DNA of 64,000 bases from Homarus americanus (taxonomy: Eukaryota; Arthropoda; Malacostraca; Decapoda; Nephropidae), in contig NW_024720773.1 in NCBI RefSeq assembly GCF_018991925.1, positions 2,050,947-2,114,946 of the forward strand, written 5' to 3'. Numbering within the stretch: position 1 is the stretch's first letter; every line of letters begins with the position of its first letter. Of this stretch, positions 13,001 through 26,752 are shown one piece after another. Made by a program: the position numbers and the translations under genes. Under the pieces are notes generated by a model, which saw only the letters and a list, made by a program, of their open reading frames with translations, was not told where the DNA came from and did not search any database.

Positions 13001-16000
13001 TCAAGAGGCATCAGCACTAACGCGAAGAAGTGATAGCTCACAGCCTTCGACAGAAAACTCCAGCAATTGTGAGAAGCCAATAGTACGGGAAGAAACCCAG
13101 CGACAGGCATCGGTCAATGCCGACCAAATGGCCTCATCTTTACCGCCAAAACTTGCAAACAAAGTGCCCCAGATCACAATGATGCAGCCACAAGGAGAAC
13201 TAGGGAAAGGTGAAGAAATAAGAGAATTAGTGGCCACGATGAACATGCCGCAAGCCGCACTTCCTAAGTCTAAATGACAAAGTCAGGCCGAGTTTTGGAC
13301 CTTTATGCATGCCTTCCGTCGATACATGACAAATGCGGCTGTGCCTGAGAAGTGTAAGTACCAACTGCTCAAGGCTGCTTGTGAAGAAGAGCTGCATCAA
13401 GAAATCATGGGATGCGACTATCTACAGCCAGACCGAGCCTACAACAAGGCAATCAAGATCTTGGAGGCAAGGTTTGGAGATAAGTATGCATATGCGGACC
13501 AGCTGGTGAAAAGGCTCATAGACGCTCGCCCAGTCAGGGCTTTCGACGATGAAGGGCTGCGGAAACTGGCATCGCAGCTATGGGGTGCAGTAAGCCATCT
13601 GGATAATCAGAACTTGATGTCTGAACTAGAAACAAGACAGACTTTCAGATCAATGGTTGTTAAGCTTCCCTCAAAATTGAGGGAACGCTGTGCGGATGAT
13701 GTATGGATATATCAGAAGTTGACAGGACACAGAACGGGGCTGGTGAAGTGGTTAGCGCTATACTTGAGGAGAAAGCGGTGACGATGGATGCCATGGCTCT
13801 GCTATCAAGCGAAGACAGACAAGAAGGAAGCAAGAAAAGACCAGAAGGATCATCATCAAGCAAACGCGCCATGGGCCTAGTGACTATCAGTGAGGCGAAA
13901 GGCAATGGAGGAGAAACAAGCTCTGAAAAAAGCTCGTGCCCATTGTGTTCTAGAATACATGGAATAACAGGGTGCGACAAATTCCGGAGCATGTCAGTGA
14001 GGGAGAGGTTAGAAAGAGTGAAAAGATTATGTTGCTGTTTCTTGTGTCTGAGAATGGGCCAACTTGTTGCTGAGTGTTGGTCATGCTTCAGGTGTGGCAC
14101 AGATGGGTGCAAAGAGAAGCATTCTAAACTGTTGCATCAAGAACGAAGGGAGGCACTTCCTGCAAATATGTCAAACACAAGCAAGGGTGGCGTGAAGCAA
14201 AAGTTTCAAGGTCTCGTGAAACAGGAGTTAATGGCAGGCACCTCTGATGCTGGCATGGCCCTGAAAGTCAGCAACAATTCGTACAAGGCTGGACAAATAG
14301 GCCATGTCTATGCTACAGGGACAGAGGACGGCCATGAAAACCCATACAGCTACGAAGGAGACATCAGACTATTGACGAAAAATGCCAAGATTGTACTGCC
14401 CATAGTGAGTGTAAAGATTCGGGGAAAGGACTCGCACCAACGAAATCACATCAGAACTTTAGCTCTCCTGGACTTGGGCAGCGACAGGTCGTATTGCATC
14501 AAAGATCTGGCACAGAAACTAAGGGTGAAAGAGACACCTACCCTGGTAACCATGGGTACATTTGGCAAGAAGCGATACACAAGTCAGAGGAAGTAGATCT
14601 AAAAGTGGCTGGAGCAGACATGAAATGAGGCAGGACCATACTGATGCCGAAAGTACTCATTATACAGGGTACAAAATTGCAACTCTGTAGCGACAATAAG
14701 TGATATTTCAAGGTGGACCTATCTGCGAGGTGTGGAATTACCAGAATTGCAGAGCAACAGCATAGAAATTCTGATAGGACAAGATGTGCCACAGGCCCTG
14801 GTACCTTTGGAGGTCAGAGAAGAAAGGGATGGAATGCCATTCACAATAAGAACGCGACTGGGTTGAACAGTGAATGGAATGGTGGGGCACCAAGACACAC
14901 AAGGAATTTGTATGTCAGGATGCCTGATGACCGAAACTCGTGGTCCTGAAACCAGTCTGGAAAGACAAGTTAAGCTTTTTGGGAGCTGGAAAGTGGGGAC
15001 ACAGGAGCCTTGCAGTCAGCAGCTTATTCACTTGAGGGCAAAAGAGTGTTGAGGCTATGGTCAAAGACAGTCATCAAAACTAATGGGCATTACCAATTTC
15101 CCATACCGTTCCATGATGAGAACACGGAACTCCCAAACAACAAGGCCATGATAGAGCGTCGACTAGAAGGGCTTTGAAGGAGACTATCCAAGGTCGCACA
15201 GTTGTGACAAGGATATATGGAGGAAATAAATAAACTGCTTGCTGAAGGATATGCTGAATCAGTGCCTAAGTTCCAGTTGGAATCAGATACTAGACTGGTT
15301 TGGTATTTGCCTCATCACCCGGTGTTGAACCCAAATAAGCCAAACAAAGTCCGCAGAGTTTTTGACTGTGCAGCCAAACACAAAGGGACATCGCTGAACA
15401 ACCAGGTACTACAAGGTCCAGACTTCATCAACAAATTACTTGGAGTTCTGTTTAGATTTTGCCAAAGGACTTCAGCCATCATGGCAGATGTGGAGACTAT
15501 GTACCATCAAATCCATGTAGCGCCAGAACATCAAGATGCGTTAAGATTCCTCTGGTGGGAGAATGGGGACCTGAGTAGAGAGCCAGTAACTTACATGATG
15601 AAGATGCACATCTTTGGTGGGGTGTGGAGCCCTTCATGCGCAACTTACACCCTTCTGAGCATATTTCGTGACAACAGGTCAGAGTTTCCTGATATGGTGA
15701 CGCAAGCTTAAGTCAACTTCTACGTTGACGACCTACTCATGTCGCTTGACTCGCCAAATGAAGCATCAATGTTAACGTGTCAGCTTAGAAGACTGTTGGC
15801 GCGCAGAACATTTCGGTTGACTAAGTGGGCCAGTAATCATGAAGGAGTGTTGGCTATCATCCCACTGGAGGAAATTGATCTGAGGCAAGACAAATTGCCA
15901 ATAGAGCGAGCCCTAAGAGTTAGGGGGCTCCTGGAAGGTGATCAGCTCGCCATCAAGGTGCAACCACATTCAAGGCCAGCGACCAGGTGAGGAGTATTAA

Positions 16001-19000
16001 GCCTTGTCAGTTCCATTTACAATCCACTGGGGTTTGTGGCTCCATTCATCGCCAGGGCTAAAATATTATTTCAGGACGAATGCAGACATCGATTAGGATG
16101 GGATGAACCTTTATCAACTATTAATCACACGATCTGGAGTACCTGGCTAGGAGAACTGGCCTACCTAGGGAAATTTAGTGTACCTAGATGCCTAAAAACA
16201 GCATGTGCTAAAGAAATCATCTTAGCACAGTTGCACACATTCTGCGATGCATCGCAAGCTGATTATGGTGCGGTGACTTTTTTGAGACTGGTAGACTCTG
16301 ATGGAAGTATCCAGTGCTCTTTCGTGTACATGCGGGCCAAGCTGGCCCCACTCAAGCAACTAACAATACCAAGGCTGGAACTTTGTGCAGCTGTCCTGGC
16401 AGTGAACGCTGATCGAACGATTCGCCAAGAAATGACCATAACTATACACGAATCTTACTTTTGGACAGATAGCATGTTAGTCTTGCAGTACATCGCCAAT
16501 TCGAGTAGACGATTTCATACGTTTGTAGCCAAAAGGATAGCAGTCATACAAGATTTGTCAAGAATCGACCAGTGGAGACATGTTAGCACATCACTAAATC
16601 CAGCGGATGATGCAGCTAGGGGATTACCTGTTCTGGACCTGGTTGCAGGATCTCGGTGGATATGAGGTCCTGAGTTTCTACTGAACATAGAAGAACAGTA
16701 GCCAAAGGGAAAGGAACTGCCAGTAGCTCTGAACGACTTCCTGGAGGTGAAAAGAGAAGCACCCCAGAGATCTGTAGTGGCTCTGGCAGTGAGTGAGCAG
16801 TCAAAATGGTCCCTCGCCAAACTGTGGCTCAGGTACTCATCATGGTACTGCTTGGTGAAAGGGGTGGCATGGATTAAAAGGTTCATTCGGTGGCTCGGAT
16901 CCAGCTCAAGGACCGCAGACCTGCGCCTCAAACCCCGAACACCTTATCGTTACCCTGGCGCAGCTGAGTGTTGCTAATCTTAGGACGACCCATCTTGGTG
17001 GCGGCCCTTTGAACTAACTGCAAAACAACACAGAAAAAACAACTTTCAGCACTTCAATATCACCACCTATTGAACAATATTTTATTCAAAAGTACGGACT
17101 GAGATTTTGTCCTTAACTGTCCAAGTCAAGCTACTTGGGCTGAATTCGTTGATCAGTCCTGGGACGAATATTACCAACGGCGTGAATAGATTCCGTGGAA
17201 TAAATTCAGGGCATTCCCGTCCAGGGAGCCTCAACAAACTCTGTAAATATTGCCATTGGCCTGCCATTGGCACATATACGGAGTTTGGTAATGTTCCATG
17301 AGCGGGAATGTCCTGAATTCATTCCACGGAATCTATCCACGCCGTTGGTAATATTGGGCCCTGGTTTTCGAAATATACGTATGTGGTGACTTGCAGCAAA
17401 AATATCGGCATAATTTGTAGCGCATTGAGTTGTAAAACAATAGCATATTATGAACCAGTGTACACAGTAGTCGAATAATCCAATTCAATAACTTGATTTT
17501 GACAGGTTGTGCCACATTGCCAGTCCCTTTATTATTTACAGTTTTTTCGCGTTTTTCATGCCAAACCCAAAAGTATCCACAAACCTTCTAATGCAATGAT
17601 GTAAAAAACTCAAACATATTCGGAATTAGCGTGGCCGATAGACAAATAATCCAACCCAAGCAATTAGATTTTGAAAACTTTTGCCAAACTGTCACTCCCT
17701 ACTGGGCAGTATAAGCTCATCTAACTCACACTAACTCCATCACCTGATACAACCTCTTAATGTAATCTGCCCATAATGATGTGATCTGATGACTACAGAC
17801 TGTACCTCGTATAAGTTTCTCCAAATTGTGCTTCCACGAAGGCAGAACAATAAACCTGTTTCTAAATACAGTATACAAATTTGCGGAAGTCAAAAGAATT
17901 CAAGATTTACCTCTGTGTCTTCATCTTTGGCAATATAGGAAATAAATCCACCATATTCTTGGGACCACTTGTCCGAGATGTTGACAAACAGGTTGGCATC
18001 TAAAGAGCACCTGTCCTCCAAGTTGTCGTCTCTAAGCAGTGTGTAACACCCGTGCCGCCACTGACGTATGTCTATGCTTACCCGGGGACAACTCTCTGAA
18101 ATTCAAGTAAATTATCACTAACCATATTTTATTGGGCCTAAAAATGATGCATACATTTATCTTCATAGTCAACAAGTTAAAACATATTTGTTCACTTATG
18201 TTTGTTTGTATTTTATAGGTAGATTTCATTCCAATAAACAAACACCAAAGCTTGATGGTTTGATATAAAGTGAATAGTGACAATGTACGGTCGTGGGCAA
18301 AAGTTCGCTCTCCGTGGTGAAACTGAATCACGGGAATGAGTCTCCGAACTTTACTTACCCTGACTGTTATCTGGTGTGGGTGTGCTGTTTTATCTCACTT
18401 GGGGTCAATACTGCTTCATTTTGGGAGGGAGCAAACTTTTGTCACCGACTGTACAATACTTTTTTCTTTTGTCATAATGAGTTATTAATACACAGTTAAC
18501 GTTGATATTACATATGAAAGTTTGAGTCACGAAATCCTATTGTATAGCCAGAAGGGATGAAACAAGATATTCCATCATGGACTGACCCCACACAGCCCCT
18601 GCCACTGGCCAAAGAGAGGGATACGCTGTCTGTTCATAATGCAAGCAGTCTTCTCACTCAGTCATATCTGGATTCATCAACAACAGGGTGGAGACATTGA
18701 CCTCAAGGGTTCACTGCACATCAAAGACACTCAACATCCAACATATATTACAGTACAGTACTTCTCTGCCGATAAGAGAGGAGTTAAAGAGCCCACATCA
18801 CTAATTTCATCTCCTCTGCCATTAGAAAAAATATGAACTCTGAGATCAAGGTTTATTAGTGAGGGATTGAAACAACTGAATTACAAGGTCTACTACACTA
18901 AGTGGTCCCTGGCACAGTCCAACACTGCCAGGGAGAATTGACAGCTTAATACCAGGATGTTTCTACAGTAGAGTAGAGTACAGTGCTGTAGAGTAGAGTA

Positions 19001-20157
19001 CAGTGTTGTACAGTAGAGTACAGTACAGTACAGTAGAGTGCTGTAGAGTAGAGTGCTGTAGAGTAGAGTACAGTGCTGTAGAGTAGAGTACAGTGCTGTA
19101 GAGTAGAGTAGAGTACAGTGTTGTAGAGTAGAGTACAGTGTTGTAGAGTAGAGTACAGTGTTGTACAGTAGAGTACAGTGCTGTAGAGTAAAGTACAGTG
19201 TTGTACAGTAGAGTAGAGTAGAGTGCTGTAGAGTAGAGTACAGTGTTGTACAGTAGAGTAGAGTACAGTGCTGTACAGTACAGTAGAGTGCAGTACAGTA
19301 GAGTACAGTGCTGCACAGTAGAGTACAGTGCTGTACAGTAGAGTACAGTGCTGTACAGTAGAGTACAGTACAGAGCTGTACAGTACAATACAGTCCAGTG
19401 TTGTACAGTAGTGCAGTATAGTATAGTACAGTGCTGTACAGTATAGTACAGTGCTGTACAGTAGAGTACAGTGCTGTACAGTATAGTACTGCGCTGTACA
19501 GTATAGTACAGTGCTGTACAGTAGAGTACAGTGCTGTACAGTATAGTACTGCGCTGCACAATCTCTGGTTACTGCACAGAAGAAAGTTGTACGGACAATG
19601 ACCTACTTGAAAAAACAGATCACACAAACGAAAAACTGCAAAATTGAAAATGTTAAAATTCGAAGATATTAACACCTACTGCTGTGCCCTCTTTGTTTAC
19701 AAATCTATCAATCACCTGCTTGACAATAATTATTTCCAGTTCTGGAATAATCAGAGATACAATTTAAGGCACCCAGAGCTACTAAGACCACCCCCCATGC
19801 GCTCCTCTCAGTCCCGGACCTCCATAAAATATCACAGTGTGAAGGTATGGAACAACTTACCCCCACCCATCCGAGCAAAGACTACGCTCCCTTCCTTTAA
19901 ATCATCTTAAAAAATATCTATTGTCTAAGTATTAATATTTCTTGTAACACCTACTATATTTACAGTGCCTGTTTTTATTGTACCATCAAAACCATTTTAT
20001 CGGAAATTATGATGTAAATAGATAAGTAATTACCATTGCAATAAACATATTTGCCAACTAGTCATAATCCTGACAGCTCTGTCCTCTTGTTCAACCTTAT
20101 TACTGTACAACCCATGTTGCACTGCTCCCCCATTATACTTATGTTTTTCAATTCAAC

Positions 20158-20207
<50 letters not shown>

Positions 20208-23200
20208 TCATGCGCCGGTTAACGTCCGACTGAACAACGTCCGATCGCATATAAGTCCGCGGCCCCCCCAAAAAAAAAGTGACGCCTGCTGGACCACCAT
20301 TCCACGACCCCCTGACGGAGACACGATGATCCTCCCCATACTAGTCAGATATTATGTGTTAAAGGAATATGCTTCCTTACTTAGGCTTTTTTTAAGCATT
20401 TGCCTACATGTGAAATGTTAATCTACAGTGAGTTCTGCTATAACGCGTGTTTTGACAATGCGAATTGGCTCTAACGCGATTGATGAATAGAGGAACAATA
20501 TTTGTAAAATGCGAACGCGTTTGCTCTAACGCGATTCCACTCGAACGGTTGTTATGGCTTGGCGCGGGGTTATGCAGTTCATGTTCGACATCACATGTTC
20601 AATTGAGTTATGTGTTTTGTTTGTGAAGAATTGCAGAAATAATTTATGTAATATTTATGTATACAGTATACCTGTATAGTATATGTAAATTGTAAAATTT
20701 TAAATAAAAGAGAAAATCAAATTACGTAGCGTTTTACACCCGCGCTCTGTTTACATCACACACAGTGTTTACAGTTCACGTTCGACATCACATATTCAAT
20801 TGAGTTATGTGTTTTGTTTGTGAAGAATTGCAGAAATAATTTATGTAATATTTATCTATACAGTAAACCACTCACAAGGTCCTACCACTAATTATTTTAT
20901 ACTGAAACTTACGTTTGGGAAGCTGGATTAAAATGAAGATTACCGGTATATTAAAATAATAAAAATGTATTATAAACCTGTCTAACATACCGTAAAAGAA
21001 CAATATACCCCGGTAATAAACACAGCTGCTATCATCACCCACCCCCCCATTTGCCAGTGACAAGAAAGGGAAAGTGACCTTGACTGTGACCGCCTGTGGC
21101 TATTTTTAGCTGTCCTTGTGTTCGGAGGTGGTCAGTAATGCATATCTGTATATTTACTGATCAGAATACTTATCTCCTATAAATAATTCATTTAAAATTT
21201 ATTTTTTTACAAAGAATATTCAGTAAATGACTGAGTTAATTCTTGAAACTACCGACAGTGGTAAATTTAGGATATAAATGATGAACAGAAGTCACGTCAT
21301 GGATTCGGAGTTTGGTCCTTAATGATCACCATAAATGTCTGGTCAACTTCACCTACCAGGTATAATGGTAGCCTCCCTTTTTTGCAAAACAAGTATATAA
21401 ATTAAAGAAAATACTTGCAGTATATTTAATATATTATAGTATATTATAAATAAATAAATAAAAAAATAAATAGGCAAATCTATTTCAAGTAAATGGAAAT
21501 ATTTTACTCACACCGACATTAGTTCCAGTTAAATAACTGACGCTTAAGTGAGTCACTAGTGTTTACACTACTGTACACCAGCCAGTAAAATTTGATGCCA
21601 ATACTTTAAGTGAATTGGCCTTATTTTAAATAACCAACCAAAAATAAATGCAAAAAGGAAAAAAGATCAAAGGTGAGAAAATTATATTGTATGTATGTTG
21701 TGTTGTCAAAGGAAGAGAAACAATTGAAACTCTGCAAGTGTGTGTAAATGAGGCAGGAAGATAGATCAGCAACCTAAGACTTGGTCACAATTTTCGTGAT
21801 GCCATATGGAAGTACTGGTAGGGTCTACCATTAGACAATACTGTACATTATGCTTCCAATATCTTCCCAGGCGGTAGTATCTCCCTGTTTGGTAGCTGCC
21901 TAAAACGTTTAGTAATATTACTTTGATACAACATTATAAATTAGACAAACAATGAAAATAAACAAACAAAAGTTATTTACCAAGACCTTCTCTCTGAGAA
22001 CAGAGGGATGGAGGGGAGATAAGACGGCTATTTATAGCCCGTCTTTGTGTAGGAAGTCGACCACACTATAAATAATTAATTTAAAATTTATATTTTTTAC
22101 ATAGAATATTTAGTACATGACTGCGATTATAAAATAGGCCGAGATATACGGTATGTAATATTTAAGTGTGTGTGATGTAAACAGAGCGCTTGGCCTCTCT
22201 CTCTCTGTGTATGGGTGGAATTCCTGGTTTAGAGTGAGTGATACCAATGTCGTAACATTACTAGGCTGAAGGCGCCTCAATACTACTTAAACACATCAAA
22301 ACTATGTTAATTGATCACTGTATAATAAATTCATTCACTCATAATTTCAAATTCCCTTATCATCCTGTGTTATATACAGAAATACTTGAGTCCCTGAGCG
22401 AGTACACAAAAAGAAAACGGAGGACTAGGACATCCTGGAGTGGATAGAGAACGGACATCTCTACTGGGGGACTCAAACGTTTCTCATGTTTTGTGGGCGC
22501 TGTAGCATAATATGAATAATATGTAAATTACAATTTACTTATATATATATATGTAAATTGTAAAAATTTAAATAAAAGAGAAAAACTAAATACGTAGCGT
22601 TTAAAGTGTACTGTACATTGTAGCTTGGCGCGGGGTTAGGCAGTGTTTACAGTTCACGTTCGACATCACATGTTCAATTGATTTATGTTTTGTTTGTGAA
22701 CAATTGCAGAAATAATTTATGTAATATTTATGTATACAGTATACCTGTACAGTATATGTAAATTGTAAAATTTTAAATAAGAGAGAAAAACAAAATACGT
22801 AGCGTTTTAGACCTGCGCTCTCTTTACTCCACACGTTCACTTTGGAAGACGTGAGAAATTTTTAAGCGTCCTCAGTGCTTTCTGATTTACTGTTTCTCCA
22901 ATTTTGTGACTATGGAAAAGAAGAATATCTCCGGGAAGCATTCTGGTGATCGCATTTCCGGTGGTGATCGTAAAAGAAAGGCTCTAACACTTGAAGGCAA
23001 GCTTGATGTTGTCAAGCGTTTTGAAAATAAGGAAAGAACATGTGATATTGTGCGTGCAACGGGAATAAAGGAGTCTACTTTACGCACCATTAGAGCCAAT
23101 GCAGCAAAGATTAAAGCAAGCTGTGTTGCTGGAAAAACCTTGAGAGCTAGCAAAAGTGTGAGATCACGGCCAAAGGAACTTGAGGAGATGGAATGGCTTC

Positions 23201-26200
23201 TAAGTGTTTGGATAGACGATCAAATGAAAAAGCGATCTGGGACCAGCTTCCTCACCATTAAAGAGAAAGCCTTATCAATATATGAGGACCTAAAGAAAAA
23301 CCACCTGATGACGATGACAATTGTCAAATCCTGTCTGCATGACTCCTCAACATTAACCTTCTCCCCCATCAAGTTATATTCATATTTTTTCTAGGTAAAG
23401 TGTTACATTTACTGTATGATTTCATTATTAGATATGAATGTAACATTTATTCAGACTGTGCTATCCTATGTGTTAGGCTAACTACGAAATTTTTTTCGAT
23501 TTGGAGTAATCTGCACCTAACCCTATTTTCTCCATAAGCCCTGTTATTTCTATTACGCGAATTTCTATAACACGATGTTTTACAAGAACACAACTATCGC
23601 GTTATAGCAGAACTGACTGTACAAATTGACAATAACACATTTGCTTTAATCAGACATATCTAGTTGCCTCAACAAGTGCACTCTAAGATTAAGAGAGAAA
23701 ACGGAGGACTCAGGCGTCCTGATGTGAGAGAAAACGGACTCGTATGACGGGGGACCATATAAAAAAAAGCATAGCTACATGTTTTGTGGACTACAGTATT
23801 AAGCGTATTCTTTTCATCACTTTGTAATAAACCTAGCCATGCCTGTGTGTGTTTATGATATTTACCATAACATTGTATATATATTTAGTGGGTATAAATG
23901 GTTGTAAAATGGGAAACTTGGGGTTGGGTCTTGGGTGCCTGGAACCAATTAGAATAAATCCCATAGGTGTCTTGCATTAAGTATATCGGGCGGGTCCCAA
24001 CTGTATCGTACAGTGGGTATGCTGCAACTTAACTGGATCCTACTACTTAATATTTTCTATAATGAAACCTGTTTACTCTATAAAATTGGAGAATGCTAAC
24101 GAATCTAAACTCCTACAATCTAACATTATTTAATTTTTTTTTTTTTTTATTACAAGTATTAATGATATGGCTGGTTATTTCAGGGGTTTAGATGCATATT
24201 TATGCACTTTTTACAATTTTTACAATTTTTATATTATATTTTTTCAGTGTTATGGTTGTATTTAGCCTGAACAGACATCCTATATCTAATCTTAATGCTA
24301 TGTACCTAACAAGGTTCTAGAACCACTAGATTCGTTATAGCATACCCCACTGTATATACTTCAGACACTGGCCAGTTGTTTTCTGGTGTTAAGTGGGTAC
24401 AGGAGTACCAATGACAGCACTAGGATCCTGCTTTTCCTATCAAGGAATAAACAATTAAAATTTAAATTGAAAAAAAAAACAAAAAAACATTCATATAATG
24501 GGACCTAGCTGAACTCGAAATGGCCCTAGAGCCGGGCACAGCTCACGTATGCATCGCTGTATTTTTATAGATTGTGCCAGGCTTATATTACATCTAGTGA
24601 ATTTAGTCAATATTGTACAGTAACAATGGACCTAAGTGCAAACCTGTATTGTACATGTACTAAAATGATTACGGTAATAAAATTGTTATGTCTATTGCAA
24701 ATATAGCTTGTTTATACAGGTATTCAAATAAATTACTATCTTACAAGAATCCTTCCAATGTAAGTTATATTCACCCAGGTCAAGCTTGGTGGCAAATTAT
24801 GAGAGCTGAGTCACTCTTAAGTAATGATAAATTAGCACATGGCAGGCCTTTCAGCCCAACTGTCAAATCTATTCTCAAAATAAATAAACAAACAAACGCC
24901 AGACATTCTGTCACCTCACCGCCCTTCCCAGCCCAATTCTCCTGTTCCAAGATAAAAGATTGGTGATTTCTTTTATGTTTATTTATATAATATCTCAGAC
25001 TAGTTAGATAATAAAATTTGCATTGCTGGAAATCCTTGCAAGACAGAGATTTATTTGAATATAAGCCATATATTTTGTTTCAAGATATAAAAAAAATGTA
25101 GTACATTAGTGTGGCCAATACTGTAGTACATTTTATAAAAGTTTTTCAACTGTATTTCTTGGGTAGATTTACATAAATTTCTTCATTTATTTTTCATCCA
25201 TTTACATGCACACACCATACTAAAAGAAGAAACGTAAAAAGAAAATAAATGACCTTAGTGCAAGCTGGAGTGCACATGTACTAATTTGATTACGGTACTA
25301 AAATTGTTATGTCTTAGTGCTAATTACATAAACATGTTTGTATTCAAATAAATCATATTCATAAGAATCCCAGCTATGTTAATTATATTCTCCTAGGTCA
25401 TATCACTGGCATTTTAAAATGAGAGAAGCTTTGGGTAGGACTGTTAATAAACACACAGAGACCTCGCCTCAAACTTATCACCTCAACCCCTAACCCCGCT
25501 GGGTGGGTATAGCTGGCTCAGTCCCCCCAGACAGGCTTTTAGGCTTACAGTTTTATCTAAAACAATATTTCAGACTGTTAGGGATTATAATTTGCATTGC
25601 TGGAATCTTGCAAGACAGCCAATAATTTGAATATAAACATCATATATTTTGCTCAAGAGATAAAATTGTTGCACATTCGTACAGTACTGTAGTACATTTT
25701 ATAAAATTTATTTTCATACATTTATATATGCACACACCATACTAAAAGAAACGCACAGAAATAATTGACCTTAGTGCAAAGCTGAGTGCAATATGTACTA
25801 ATTTGATTATGGTACTAAAATTATTTTGTCTAGTAAATTATAGCATGTTTATATTCAAATTAATCAGTAAGTTACAAGAATCCCAACAATGTTAATTATA
25901 TTCACCCAGGTCATTTCACTGGCATTCTTATAAGAGAGAAGCTTAGTCACTTAAGAACTGATAAGTCATACACGCTAGACCTGTGGCCTACGCCAACTGT
26001 CAAACGCATTTCACCTCCCTCCCCCCACACCTCAGCCGCCTCCCACCTCTCTCCCATCTGTCTGGCAAGAAAGTTGAATTACGTAAAATAGTGAATAATT
26101 TTAATATAAACGCTATGTATTTTTGCACAAGAGATAAAAAATTAATCACCTGTATTATATTATAATAGTGATTTAATATAAAAGTGTATATGTACGTATA

Positions 26201-26470
26201 TACTGTAGTATTCCACAAACACGACGAGTAAATAAAAGTTTATGGCGATGATCGGATAACGTTCATTTCGTTAACGCCACGCCTAAGAACGATCTAGGAC
26301 ATTAACCGGCGCATGACTGTATGTATGTATGTATCGATATACTGTAGTATTCCACATACACGTAAGTATAAATACAAAGTTTATGTGATGATCGGACAAC
26401 GTCCATTTCGGTTAACGTCACGTTTCCAAAAACGTATCTAGGACGTTAACTATGACTATATGTATGTATG

Positions 26471-26552
<82 letters not shown>

Positions 26553-26684
26553 CTCGATGAACCGACTTTCGGATTAACCATCAATCCCGAACCCCCCCCA
26601 ATTTTTTTTTTTTACGGGGATTAGCCCACCTGGGCACAGGTCAATGACCCACATCGGGGCCTGGGGGGGCGATAATGTAATAAT

Positions 26685-26752
<68 letters not shown>

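Larger units (their letters stand above)
20205..26319. mobile_element. Tigger-type element, ~2.9 kb, split by a nested 3.2-kb element
   Basis: Left end CAGTCATGCGCCGGTTAACG; right end (reverse complement) CAGTCATGCGCCGGTTAATG; TA outside both. Subtracting the 20426-23619 insertion leaves about 2.9 kb. The remaining interior has no transposase but three tandem units (24630-26160). The last ~130 bp of the right end are repeated in degenerate form at 26335-26460. Confidence 0.75.

Noticed and set aside
13001..14112. Minus-strand ORFs across the BEL/Pao gag
   Set aside because: No recognisable domain; antisense to a clear gag/zinc-knuckle frame.
18893..19675. 260-codon minus-strand ORF
   Set aside because: Pentamer-array artefact.
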